DNA of 64,000 bases, taken from the NCBI RefSeq assembly GCF_011602365.1, contig NZ_JAAONZ010000007.1:1-64000 (forward strand), read 5' to 3'. Position 1 is the stretch's first letter, and each line of letters begins with the position of its first letter. This DNA comes from Pseudomaricurvus hydrocarbonicus (lineage in GTDB: Bacteria; Pseudomonadota; Gammaproteobacteria; Pseudomonadales; Cellvibrionaceae). A program made the position numbers and the translations under genes. Of this stretch, positions 35,991 through 44,126 are shown one piece after another. The notes beneath the pieces are model-generated. The model saw only the letters and a program-made list of their open reading frames with translations, did no database searches and was not told where the DNA came from.

Positions 35991-36617
35991 TTAGCGTACG
36001 CGAATGCGAGGATCGGGGTTGCCTTTGCGCATGGTGTTTAAAAATTCTTCCAGCGGTGCCGGTGCGGCCACTTCGGGAAGTTCTTCGCTGGGCGGGTTAC
36101 TCCAGAACGCTTGCCACGATGGAAACAGTTCGTGGTAAGCGCCCTCGTAAGGTTCGCGATCAGGCCAGCGCATTTTGTTGCTGCCAATGGGTGGTTTGTT
36201 GAGATCGGTGGCGTACCAATAACAGGGCAGGCGGCGACGGAACAGCCAGCGGCCGTTGATGCGCTCGTAGTTGTCCCAGTAGATCATTTGCATAATGACC
36301 CACTCGTCGCCGGTTTCGTGTTCGTTTTTGGAGTACACAATGCCGTGGGCAGTATCTGGGCTGTCGAACTCAATGATGTGGTTGCCGATGTGGTGGGCGG
36401 TGCCTGTAAACTGCAGGCGCAGGGTGTCGTCGAGCCAGTGCTTCAGGTGTTGACGCCCCTGCTTGTCGCGACTGACTTTGATGTCCGGGGCAAACAGGTT
36501 AACGTGGGCATCCAGGTCGCGCATATCCAGTGACAGAGAATATTTGGCGGCAAGTTGACGGATTTCGTCCAGGGACTCCAGCCGGTCAATTCGGGCAGTG
36601 AGGTCATCACGGTGCAT
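35991..36617 (-). CDS. SnoaL-like (NTF2-fold) protein
   Basis: 208 residues. The N-terminal half has the pattern IRQLAAKYSLSLDMRDLDAHVNLFAPD, typical of the SnoaL-like/NTF2 superfamily, which includes ketosteroid isomerases, scytalone dehydratase and bile-acid dehydratases. His/Asp residues in DTAHGIVYSKNEHETGDEW could form the pocket. The C-terminal extension (after about residue 135, WYATDLNKPPIGSNK) is Trp/Pro-rich. A steroid isomerase or dehydratase role fits the context but is inferred. A decayed copy of its 5' half lies at 26721-26900. It is divergent from the AsnC pair. Confidence 0.75.
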   Translation of the reverse strand: MHRDDLTARIDRLESLDEIRQLAAKYSLSLDMRDLDAHVNLFAPDIKVSRDKQGRQHLKHWLDDTLRLQFTGTAHHIGNHIIEFDSPDTAHGIVYSKNEHETGDEWVIMQMIYWDNYERINGRWLFRRRLPCYWYATDLNKPPIGSNKMRWPDREPYEGAYHELFPSWQAFWSNPPSEELPEVAAPAPLEEFLNTMRKGNPDPRIRVR

Positions 36618-36793
36618 AATGGGAACCTTTATTCAGAAAATGTATGACTCTGCTGGAAAGTGACTGAAACCTGGAAGAAGAGTCTGTCACTCTGTTTGAC
36701 AACACAGCAGAGAAAAGAGCATCTGCTGCCCTTTCATGTGATGAAAATATTAATACGTATAATGTATTTCGGACAATCTTTTTTAGTGAAAAA

Positions 36794-36827
36794 TGCGTAA
36801 TTATAATTTAATATATTACTCAAATGG
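36794..36827. promoter_or_regulatory. TGCGTA-N17-TACTCAAATGG element before the AsnC pair
   Basis: This lies between the divergent SnoaL-like gene and the two AsnC-type regulators. The left half-site TGCGTA, the spacing of 17 and the right half TACTCAAATGG resemble the site before receptor 2. It is conserved in the decayed duplicate at about 27025-27055. It could be an autoregulatory site of the AsnC proteins. Confidence 0.35.
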
Positions 36828-36931
36828 ACTAATTGGTGTGAGGCGCTGTTGTACGGGACTGGGCATTCTGGCTCGCGGCCATGCCGGGAGTGGACACCGT
36901 AATTGCAGGCTATTGTGCCGGGAGGGATGTA

Positions 36932-37423
36932 TTGAAAAATGTAGAACATGAATCGTGTGTACTCGACGATCTGGATATACGGATCATAGAGGCCCTGAAC
37001 ATCGATGGTCGCATGCCGGTAACGGACATCGCCGCCCGGGTGGACTCGACACCGTCGACCGTGCGCAAGCGCATGCAGCGTATGGATGAACTGGAAGTGA
37101 TGCGGGTTGTCGCCATTACGGATTATTACGCCGCTGGCTATGACGTGTTGATGGCCATTGGGGTCGAAGTGGAAAACCGCTCGGCGGAAGAAGTGGGCCT
37201 GGAACTGGCCGAGCTGGATAAAGTCTTCAGTGTCAACCTGACCACGGGCCGGTTTGATCTGGAGATTCTGGTGGCGGCGAGCAATCACGAGGAACTCAGT
37301 CAGATCGTGCATGAGGAGTTGGCTGCGGTGCGGGGCATCTCCGGGCTGGACACGGCTTTTGCTCTGGATGTGTTCAAGTACCGCTCTAATCTCGCGACGA
37401 CGTTAAGGAGCATTCCCAAATGA
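36932..37423 (+). CDS. Lrp/AsnC-family transcriptional regulator 1
   Basis: 163 residues from a TTG at 36932 (LKNVEHESCVLDDLDIRII), chosen because GGGAGGG lies five bases upstream; an ATG at 36881 would extend it by 17 less family-like residues. It has an N-terminal helix-turn-helix MPVTDIAARVDSTPSTVRKRMQRM and a C-terminal ligand-sensing/oligomerisation domain (LTTGRFDLEILVAASNHEELSQIV) of the AsnC type. Such proteins bind DNA as dimers or octamers and respond to a small ligand. The stop overlaps the start of a second regulator of the same family by ATGA, so the two may be made together and form mixed complexes. Confidence 0.85.
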   Translation: MKNVEHESCVLDDLDIRIIEALNIDGRMPVTDIAARVDSTPSTVRKRMQRMDELEVMRVVAITDYYAAGYDVLMAIGVEVENRSAEEVGLELAELDKVFSVNLTTGRFDLEILVAASNHEELSQIVHEELAAVRGISGLDTAFALDVFKYRSNLATTLRSIPK

Positions 37424-37995
37424 CCACCTATCAAATGGATGATGTGGATCGTAAAATTCTGGAATTTTTATCGCGCGATGCACGTATTTCCAACCGCGAA
37501 ATCGCCCAGGCACTGGGGATTGTGGAAGGCACGGTGCGCGGCCGTATTCGGCGACTGCAACAGGAAAACATCATCAGCATTATGCCGGTGACTACGGTGG
37601 CGTACCATCAGAGTTGTTTTGTCGCGTTTATGGGCATCCGGGCAGATTTGGCCACCGCTCGCGAGACCGCCGAGGCGTTATCCAAACTGTCGTTTGTGCG
37701 TTTTGTGTCAACCACCCTGGGGCGCTATGAAATCCTGGCAACGGGGCTGTTTTCGTCGGGGGAAGAGTTGGTTGAGCTGGTCAACCAGCATGTGGTTACC
37801 ATGCCCGGCGTCCGCCACGTGGAAACGTCCCTGGGGGTGAAAACGCTGAAATACGATTACCGCTGGGGGCGGATTCTGCCCAAGGATAAAATGATTAAAC
37901 CCCAGGCGCTTACCTCTGTTGACCAGCCAAACGATGCTCCGTCTGAAGGCAAGCGGACAGTGAAAAAGAAAGCCAGCAAGTCAAAAGCGATATAG
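37420..37995 (+). CDS. Lrp/AsnC-family transcriptional regulator 2
   Basis: 191 residues. It begins MTTYQMDDVDRKILEFLSRDARISNREIAQALGIVEGTVRGRIRRL, a clear AsnC helix-turn-helix. A sensing domain follows (LSKLSFVRFVSTTLGRYEILATGLF). The C-terminus carries a Lys-rich tail (KRTVKKKASKSKA) that could add nonspecific DNA binding. It overlaps regulator 1 by ATGA. A broken copy of its middle and end is at 27128-27376. The gene is directly followed by an amidase remnant, so regulator and amidase were once neighbours here as they are at 27.4 kb. Confidence 0.87.
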   Translation: MTTYQMDDVDRKILEFLSRDARISNREIAQALGIVEGTVRGRIRRLQQENIISIMPVTTVAYHQSCFVAFMGIRADLATARETAEALSKLSFVRFVSTTLGRYEILATGLFSSGEELVELVNQHVVTMPGVRHVETSLGVKTLKYDYRWGRILPKDKMIKPQALTSVDQPNDAPSEGKRTVKKKASKSKAI

Positions 37996-37999
37996 TGTT

Positions 38000-38215
38000 T
38001 GTCATACCTGAAATAAACAGGCGTCAATAGCTGAAACAATCACTCACAGCTCCCTTGTCTTTGGGATCTGTCCCGCCTGCGGCTCCTCGGGTGGTTCGGC
38101 GGTGGCTGTGGGTGTCCTGCCTGTGACCCACACAACCGGTGACGGCGGTTCGATTCGCTTTCCTGCGCCCGGTTGTGGTTTGTTTGCAGCCCGTCGTGGC
38201 ACCCCCCTTGAAACT
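38000..38215 (+). pseudogene. Amidase remnant (duplicate of 27377-28915)
   Basis: The first ~75 bases match the start of the intact amidase at 27377 (CTGAAATAAACAGGCGTCAA against CTGAAATAAACCGTCGTCAA), but the ATG has become ATA and a stop interrupts. Then about 470 bases are missing, and the next 140 bases match the amidase signature region, including GACGGCGGTTCGATTCG against GGCGGCGGTTCGATTCG (around the nucleophile Ser). The match ends near 38215 after GTCGTGGC. The rest of the gene is gone. Confidence 0.82.
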
Positions 38216-38854
38216 CACACAAGCAAACTGGCCATGGTGGCACCCCGTGGTGGTGATTTGTGGTGGCAGGGAATCTGTGGTTTGGAAAACTGTGTATCAA
38301 CAATGGCAGTTTGCCAGGCCAGTCCGAAGATCAATATCCAGTGCAGGGTTTGGGATGACGTGTTTGGGCGAGGAGTTCCGCAAGGGTAAATGCGAACTGC
38401 AGGTTGTCAGCAAAGACTTACAGCCTTGTAACGGTTGATCGCTGTTAAGTTTAATTGCTTGCATGTCGAAGTAGCTTGTCGGTTTGCGTCAGTTAGCCTA
38501 AATCATTTAATTGTGCATAGCGATAGCGCAGGTTGGTGTTGTGGCTCTTTGGAGAAAGAGAATAACACCTTCAGTAGGTATGTTACAAAACAACAACAAC
38601 CTGTGTTTAAGTGATTGACGATGATGGCACATCTTCCCGTTGCAAATACCCTCATACAAAAATAAATTGTCTGTCAGTGTGTAAAAACCCGATCTTATAA
38701 GATTCATTTAAATCGATATGTGACTTGATTAAGTCCAGCTTGTTAGTCTTTTTAGACTAATCATAATCTCAAATATAGTAGCTGACGGTTGGAAAAACGA
38801 AACATATTTTGGCAGCATAGGATAAAGAAAATAACGCTTACAGAAGGTGTGTCG
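38216..38854. other. Gene-free interval between amidase remnant and sulfatase
   Basis: About 640 bases with no supported gene. The left part (38216-38450) may hold further unrecognisable amidase debris. The right part (38640-38850) is AT-rich and should hold the sulfatase promoter, with AGAAGG just before the sulfatase ATG. No repeat, RNA or dyad stood out. Confidence 0.4.
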
Positions 38855-40474
38855 ATGAAAAAGAAAATAACAATGTTGCTGAATGGTTTCTTTTTGTTGT
38901 TGTTTTCTTGCCAGACCTGGAGTCAACAACGTCCCAATGTGGTGGTCATTGTTGCAGACGATCTTGGTTGGGCCGATGTAGGATTTCGAGGCTCTAAGAT
39001 TGATACGCCCAACCTCGATCAGTTGGCGGCTGAAGGCATGGTGCTGGATCGATTTTATACCGCGCCCCTGTGTTCCCCGACCCGCGCCGCATTGATGACC
39101 GGGCGTGATCCCATTCGGCTGGGCGTCGCCTACAGTGTGATCTTACCGTGGGATAATGGCGGTGTTCATACTGATGAACACTTTATGTCTGAAGCGTTCC
39201 AGCAGGCGGGTTATCAGACTGCCATTGTTGGGAAGTGGCACCTCGGGCACTCACAGCAAGCGTTTCACCCCAATGCTCGCGGCTTTGAGGAATTCTATGG
39301 CCACCTGCACACCGAAGTGGGATTTTACCCGCCGTTTGCCAACCTTGGTGGCAAGGATTTTCAGCGCAACGGCGCCTCTATAAATGACAAGGGTTATGAA
39401 ACTTTTTTGCTGGCTAACGAGGCGGAGGGATACATTAAACAGCGTGACAAAAGCAAACCCTTTTTTCTGTATTTGCCGTTTCTTGCTCCACATGAGCCAC
39501 TTGATGCACCTGCCGACCTGAAACAAAAATATCGTGACTTGCCAGATCAGCGGCCGCCAGCACGCAGCACGTCGGATCAGTTGTCGGCTGCAGCCAAGGC
39601 AGCAGGAGCCCAAACTCGCGTGCCCTTGTATGCGGCTGTCGTCGACGCGATGGATCAAGCCATAGGACAAGTTCTGCAAACTCTGGCCAGCGAAGGGATT
39701 GCGGACAACACTCTGGTTTTGTTTTTTTCTGATAACGGTGCCAGCCGGGTGTTTACTCAGGGTGGGGGCAATAATGCGCCTCTGCGTGGCGGTAAAGCCG
39801 AAACGTACGAAGGGGGTATACGGGTGGTGTCGATGGTACGCTGGCCAGAGCAGATAAAAGCCGGGCAACGCCTCGATCAGGTTATGACCGTTATGGATGT
39901 GTTTCCTACGTTGGCCGCAGCTGCAGCCATTGAGCCAAACAATGTGATGCAATTTGACGGCATCAATATGTGGCCTGCCATTCAAAAGGGTGAATCCATT
40001 AATCGCGATGGCTTAATATTCTTTGGTTCCGAAATTCCCAACTATGGTTCGTTCAACTTCACCGCGTTTGATGAGCAGTGGAAGCTGGTGCAATGGGTAG
40101 AGCAGGACCTGACTGAAATTCGTATCCGCAACGAACTGTTTAATATCCAGCGTGATCCCTTTGAAGAGCATAATCTGGTCGATCAGTACCCTGAGAAGGT
40201 GGCGAGCATGGCGCAGGCGATTAAAGAATGGCGCAGCCTGTACCCGATTAATGGCGTTCGGGCTAGGGTGGCGGCACCTCCGGGTTGGCGGGCGCCGCTG
40301 GATTGGGCGGATTATCCACGCCCGGCGGAGCAACTGCAGCAAGAGGCTGCCTCCAGTATTGCGCCATCAAAGGCCATACTGTACCGCCTGGATCATCGGC
40401 TCGGGGAGCGTGGACGGTTGATTTACAACTGTCAGCCGGTGCCTTTGTCAGAGGGTGTTTGCAAATTTGACTGA
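38855..40474 (+). CDS. Exported sulfatase
   Basis: 539 residues from ATG 38855, which has AGAAGG upstream; the frame is open to 38789 but the extra part is not signal-like. MKKKITMLLNGFFLLLFSCQ is a signal sequence whose LFSC ending could be a lipobox with Cys19, so it may be a lipoprotein. The formylglycine motif is Cys73 in PLCSPTRAALMTGRD, with metal ligands Asp35-Asp36 in VADDLGWAD and DNGAS further on. It removes sulfate from an ester outside the cytoplasm after a maturase converts Cys73. In this island a sterol sulfate is a sensible but unproven substrate. A fragment of another sulfatase follows immediately. Confidence 0.9.
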   Translation: MKKKITMLLNGFFLLLFSCQTWSQQRPNVVVIVADDLGWADVGFRGSKIDTPNLDQLAAEGMVLDRFYTAPLCSPTRAALMTGRDPIRLGVAYSVILPWDNGGVHTDEHFMSEAFQQAGYQTAIVGKWHLGHSQQAFHPNARGFEEFYGHLHTEVGFYPPFANLGGKDFQRNGASINDKGYETFLLANEAEGYIKQRDKSKPFFLYLPFLAPHEPLDAPADLKQKYRDLPDQRPPARSTSDQLSAAAKAAGAQTRVPLYAAVVDAMDQAIGQVLQTLASEGIADNTLVLFFSDNGASRVFTQGGGNNAPLRGGKAETYEGGIRVVSMVRWPEQIKAGQRLDQVMTVMDVFPTLAAAAAIEPNNVMQFDGINMWPAIQKGESINRDGLIFFGSEIPNYGSFNFTAFDEQWKLVQWVEQDLTEIRIRNELFNIQRDPFEEHNLVDQYPEKVASMAQAIKEWRSLYPINGVRARVAAPPGWRAPLDWADYPRPAEQLQQEAASSIAPSKAILYRLDHRLGERGRLIYNCQPVPLSEGVCKFD

Positions 40475-40633
40475 GCGGTGGTGCAGCAGGCAGCGATGGT
40501 ACCTCGGCAGCACCGAGGCCGTTGACTCCCTCTTGCGCATTGCCTGGGTGTTGATGATGAGCATGGCACCCTGGTGTTGCGTTTATATCCCCGCCACTAT
40601 CGCCTGGTTTTTTGATGGCGGTTAGCAGCTTGA

Positions 40634-41025
40634 GTGCCTGACAGGCCCTATTATCACGAGGGCTGGTGGGCCAACAACGTGCCCGAGAGAATGCCCTGGC
40701 CGCGTCAACCAAACCACAGGATCAATTCCGCATTGAGGCCAGCGAGTCGCTGGCGCCGGGCAAGGTGCGTCTGCGCTACGAATTTACGCCCGATGGGCCG
40801 GGTTTTATGCGTGGCGTCAAGGTCGCAATTTTTGCTAACGTTGAGCCAATAGCCAATAGCCAAGGGTCGGTGGAGAAAACCATTGTCACCATGGCAGGGC
40901 TGAGCGAGATCCTGGACGTGGGCTTTGATGCCGGTGCGCCAGTGACCGAAGACTATCCGGGGCAGGGGCCTTTCCCCGCTACCATCGACCGGGTGGACAT
41001 CAAGCTCGGTCCATTTTTAAGTTGA
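40634..41025 (+). pseudogene. C-terminal fragment of a second, larger arylsulfatase
   Basis: Two overlapping frames give one broken protein. The first reads YYHEGWWANNVPERMPWPR, like the (I)YHDGW...PW element of AtsA-type arylsulfatases. The second, from about 40710 to 41025, reads LAPGKVRLRYEFTPDGPG, then EILDVGFDAGAPVTEDY and IDRVDIKLGPF, which matches the C-terminal domain of that family. A frameshift joins them near 40710, and the catalytic N-terminal half and the region between are missing. It is not the end of the intact sulfatase upstream, which has its own stop at 40474. Nothing clear is seen in 40475-40633. Confidence 0.7.
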
Positions 41026-41030
41026 GGAGA

Positions 41031-41051
41031 AGCTGCGCTGTATGCGCAGCT
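41031..41051 (-). terminator. Hairpin at the end of the hsa operon
   Basis: AGCTGCGC (41031-41038) and GCGCAGCT (41044-41051) form a perfect 8-bp stem overlapping the stop of the last gene of the minus-strand hsa operon. There is no T-run, so termination may be Rho-dependent or weak. Confidence 0.4.
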
Positions 41052-41509
41052 CATTCGGAAAGGGGCGTAACCAATTGTGATGTCACGGTACAGATGGTGG
41101 TGCTAATACGCCATTTACCGTCGATTCGCACATAGTCATCGTCGTAAAACGCTCCCAGTTGGGTGACGAGTTTTTCCTGGCGGTTAATTTGGTGAAAGTA
41201 CAGCTGCCAGGTGGCGCGTGCCTGGGTGCTGCTTAGGATATCGATTTGCGGGTTCTGACCGTGGTGCATATCGATGATGTAATCGTGATTGCCCAGTTGG
41301 TTAAAGATTTCGATGAGTCCCTCGCGGTGCTCAAAGCGGCCGATTGGGCCGTAGTCAATCAGCACTGGACCATCTACGAAACAGTCGCGAATAATTTCCA
41401 CCTGTTTACGGTCGCAGGCACTTAGATAACGGGCTTTTAGCTGTTTAATGGCTTCGATGGCTTCCAGCCGCGCCAATCTGTCAGCCAGTGTGTTTGAGAA
41501 TTCAGTCAT
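41051..41509 (-). CDS. SnoaL-like (NTF2-fold) protein
   Basis: 152 residues. LADRLARLEAIEAIKQLKARYLSACDRKQVEIIRDCFVDGPVLIDYGPIG is the usual N-terminal half of SnoaL-like proteins, followed by a His/Asp-rich sheet region (HDYIIDMHHGQNPQIDI) and YVRIDGKWRISTTIC. Family members are isomerases, dehydratases or hydrolases of cyclic substrates, including steroids. Its start overlaps the stop of the nudix gene by ATGA, and it is the last gene of the hsa operon, which suggests a supporting role in ring degradation. It is distinct from, and shorter than, the SnoaL-like protein at 35991. Confidence 0.75.
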   Translation of the reverse strand: MTEFSNTLADRLARLEAIEAIKQLKARYLSACDRKQVEIIRDCFVDGPVLIDYGPIGRFEHREGLIEIFNQLGNHDYIIDMHHGQNPQIDILSSTQARATWQLYFHQINRQEKLVTQLGAFYDDDYVRIDGKWRISTTICTVTSQLVTPLSE

Positions 41510-42090
41510 AATCGGTGAAGGTGGCTATCGTCATTTTGTATGACCTGATTGACACCGTTTTTCAATGTCCCCAGGTATACGTTAAAGTGTTGATTTTGTA
41601 TGTCTCGGTAGAACAAACTGACGTTTTCCACAACTTCCGGGAAGGCAAAATCGTCAAACGGAAACTCGTCCAGCGTCAGTAGGCGGGCTTCTTCGGCTTC
41701 CGGTGTGGTGGCAAACTCCGGCGAGAGCAAGGGCGCGTGAAACACGATATAGACCTGGTTCATTTGGGTCAAATTACCAACCATGTGCAGGGACATTTTA
41801 TCCATATCGACACGTGCCCGCGTTTCCTCATAGAGTTCGCGGGCGGCGGCTTCCACCAGAGTTTCGTTTTCCTCCATAAACCCTGATGGTGCCGCCCACT
41901 TGCCTTTAAAAGGCTCGGTGCCACGTCGAATCCACAGCACCTTGTCTTCCCAGGTGGCGTAGCATGAAACCAGTATTTTCGGGTTCTGGTAATGCACGTA
42001 ATGACAGTGTGTGCAGCGGAAACGCGGGATGGGGTCGTCAGCCGCCACCCGTTTTTCAACCCGGTGTCCACACTCACTGCAAAACTTCAT
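41506..42090 (-). CDS. Nudix hydrolase with N-terminal zinc ribbon
   Basis: 194 residues. A zinc ribbon (Cys4, Cys7, Cys26, Cys29) precedes the Nudix box GFMEENETLVEAAARELYEE (70-89), complete with the REx2EE metal ligands. Zinc-ribbon Nudix enzymes hydrolyse NAD(H), CoA or related pyrophosphates. The gene lies one base after the aldolase stop and overlaps the next gene by ATGA, so it is translationally tied to the hsa genes. A role in trimming toxic or stalled CoA or nucleotide products of the pathway is inference. Confidence 0.88.
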   Translation of the reverse strand: MKFCSECGHRVEKRVAADDPIPRFRCTHCHYVHYQNPKILVSCYATWEDKVLWIRRGTEPFKGKWAAPSGFMEENETLVEAAARELYEETRARVDMDKMSLHMVGNLTQMNQVYIVFHAPLLSPEFATTPEAEEARLLTLDEFPFDDFAFPEVVENVSLFYRDIQNQHFNVYLGTLKNGVNQVIQNDDSHLHRL

Positions 42091-42091
42091 C

Positions 42092-43138
42092 TCAACCCCG
42101 GGCTTTAGCCATTTCCATCGCCACTTCCTCGATCAGGTCTTCCTGACCGCCGATGGCTTTGCGTTTGGCCATTTCCAGCAGGATATCCTGGGAAGGCACG
42201 CCGTACTTGGCACCGGCACGCTTGGCAAACAGCAGGAAGGAGGAATAGACACCGGCATAACCCAGCGTCAGCGAATCGCGATCGACGCGCACCAGTTCAT
42301 CCATCATCGGAATAATCTGTTCTTCGGCCACGGCCATCAGTTTAAAGATGTTCACCCCGGTGTCGGCCTGCATGCGATCCATCACGGCGGCAAACACTTC
42401 CAGCGGCGTGTTGCCGGCGCCGGCGCCCAGTCCAGCGGCAGAGCCGTCAATGCGGTTGGCGCCCGCAGCCACAGCGGCCATGGAATTCGCCACACCCAGT
42501 CCCAGGTTGTGGTGGCCGTGGAAACCCAGTTCGGTTTCCGGTTTCAGGTTGGCGCGCAGCAGGGTGATACGCTCGGTCACTTCGTGCGGCAGCATGTAGC
42601 CTGCGGAGTCGGTGCAGTAGAGGCAGTTCGCGCCGTAGGATTCCATCAGCAGAGCCTGTTGCAGTAACTCTTCTGCACTGATCATGTGGGCCATCATCAG
42701 AAAGCCGACGGTGTCGAGACCCATTTGACGGGCCAGACCGATGTGCTGCTCGGAGACATCGGCTTCGGTGCAGTGGGTGGCAACGCGAATGGTGCTGACA
42801 CCCAGATCGGCAGCCATTTTCAGGTGATCTACCGTGCCGATTCCGGGCAACAACAGCGCCGAAATTTTGGCGTTTTTCATCTTTGGCACCACCGCGCCCA
42901 GGTATTCCGCGTCGGTGTGGGCCGGAAAACCGTAGTTGACGGAGGCGCCTCCCAGACCGTCGCCATGGGTGACTTCGATCAGCGGCACACCCGCTTCGTC
43001 GAGTCCGGTGGCTACGTCGATCATTTCAGCCAGAGAAATCTGGTGACGCTTGGGGTGCATGCCATCGCGCAGACACATATCGTGCAGCGTGACTTTGCGG
43101 TTTTTAAAATGGGTGGGGTTCAATTCTGTTGAGCTCAT
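42092..43138 (-). CDS. hsaF: 4-hydroxy-2-oxovalerate aldolase (HsaF/DmpG family)
   Basis: 348 residues, the normal length. [19 protein letters not shown] is the N-terminal barrel motif with the metal Asp and catalytic residues, [12 protein letters not shown] follows, and [16 protein letters not shown] carries the HxH metal ligands. It splits the 4-hydroxy-2-oxo acid into pyruvate and an aldehyde, which is channelled to its partner dehydrogenase (HsaG) encoded next to it, upstream by 16 bases. In steroid degradation the C6 form gives pyruvate and propanal. The operon position between hsaG and the nudix gene fits. Confidence 0.93.
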   Translation of the reverse strand: MSSTELNPTHFKNRKVTLHDMCLRDGMHPKRHQISLAEMIDVATGLDEAGVPLIEVTHGDGLGGASVNYGFPAHTDAEYLGAVVPKMKNAKISALLLPGIGTVDHLKMAADLGVSTIRVATHCTEADVSEQHIGLARQMGLDTVGFLMMAHMISAEELLQQALLMESYGANCLYCTDSAGYMLPHEVTERITLLRANLKPETELGFHGHHNLGLGVANSMAAVAAGANRIDGSAAGLGAGAGNTPLEVFAAVMDRMQADTGVNIFKLMAVAEEQIIPMMDELVRVDRDSLTLGYAGVYSSFLLFAKRAGAKYGVPSQDILLEMAKRKAIGGQEDLIEEVAMEMAKARG

Positions 43139-43154
43139 GTGTGCATCTCTCCGG

Positions 43155-44051
43155 TTAAGCCAGCTGGCCGTTGGCCATCGCTTCGGCGTACATTTCGGCG
43201 GTGCGTAACGCCGCGGCGGTCATAATGTCCAGATTGCCGGAGTACTTGGGCAAAAAGTCACCCAGGCCTTCCACTTCCAGAAACACCGTAACGCGGTTGC
43301 CGTCAAATACCGGACCGTTTTTGAGGCGATAGCCGGGGACGTATTTCTGAACCTCTTTGATCATTTCCTGCACCGATTCGGTGATGCGAGCCTGATCCGG
43401 TATTTCCTTGGTCAGACAGTGAACGGTGTCGCGCATGATCAGCGGTGGCTCGGCGGGGTTAACCACAATGATGGCCTTGCCCTTTTTGGCGCCGCCCACC
43501 TGTTCAATGGCGCTGGCGGTGGTGCGGGTGAATTCGTCGATGTTTTTACGGGTGCCCGGACCGACAGATTTGGAGGACACGGTGGCAACAATTTCACCGT
43601 AATCCACTTCTTGCACGCGGCTGACGGCGTTGACCATGGGAATGGTGGCCTGACCGCCACAGGTGACCATGTTGACGTTTTCCTTGCGCCCTTCTTGCAG
43701 CAGATCGTTAAGGTTCACCGGCGGCACACAAAAGGGGCCGATGGCGGCGGGTGTCAGATCAATCATGAGCACGCCTTTCTCATTCAGCTTGCGCGAGTTT
43801 TCCGCGTGGACGTAAGCTGAGGTGGCGTCAAAGGCGATCTGAATGTTGTCTTCCTCGACGGCATCGAGCATGCCGTCAACACCACTGGTGGAGACTTTCA
43901 TGCCGAAATCGCGAGCGCGTTTGATGCCCTCGGACTCTTCGATGCCGACCATCCAGACCGGTTCGATCCAGTCACTGCGCATGGCTTTCATTAACAGATC
44001 GGTCCCGATATTACCGGGGCCGATAATCACGGCGCGTAATTTTTTGTTCAT
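43155..44051 (-). CDS. hsaG: Acylating acetaldehyde/propanal dehydrogenase (HsaG/DmpF family)
   Basis: 298 residues from ATG 44051, which has AGGA upstream; a TTG six bases earlier is in frame but unlikely. [19 protein letters not shown] is the NAD-binding motif, and Cys131 in [14 protein letters not shown] is the catalytic thiol. It oxidises the aldehyde from the aldolase to acyl-CoA using NAD and CoA. Aldolase and dehydrogenase form a channelling complex in this family, consistent with the adjacent genes. The 75-base gap to hsaE is the largest within this part of the operon. Confidence 0.93.
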   Translation of the reverse strand: MNKKLRAVIIGPGNIGTDLLMKAMRSDWIEPVWMVGIEESEGIKRARDFGMKVSTSGVDGMLDAVEEDNIQIAFDATSAYVHAENSRKLNEKGVLMIDLTPAAIGPFCVPPVNLNDLLQEGRKENVNMVTCGGQATIPMVNAVSRVQEVDYGEIVATVSSKSVGPGTRKNIDEFTRTTASAIEQVGGAKKGKAIIVVNPAEPPLIMRDTVHCLTKEIPDQARITESVQEMIKEVQKYVPGYRLKNGPVFDGNRVTVFLEVEGLGDFLPKYSGNLDIMTAAALRTAEMYAEAMANGQLA

Positions 44052-44126
44052 GGTCAATTCCTGTCACTGTGTTTAAAGAACACTGTCTATATTTAACAAT
44101 CACTTTCAATGTCGGACTGATCAGCT

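Noticed and set aside
40263-40712. Minus-strand ORF rich in Pro and Ala across the sulfatase end
   Set aside because: Low-complexity reading opposite the sulfatase and the sulfatase fragment; no start context or motif.
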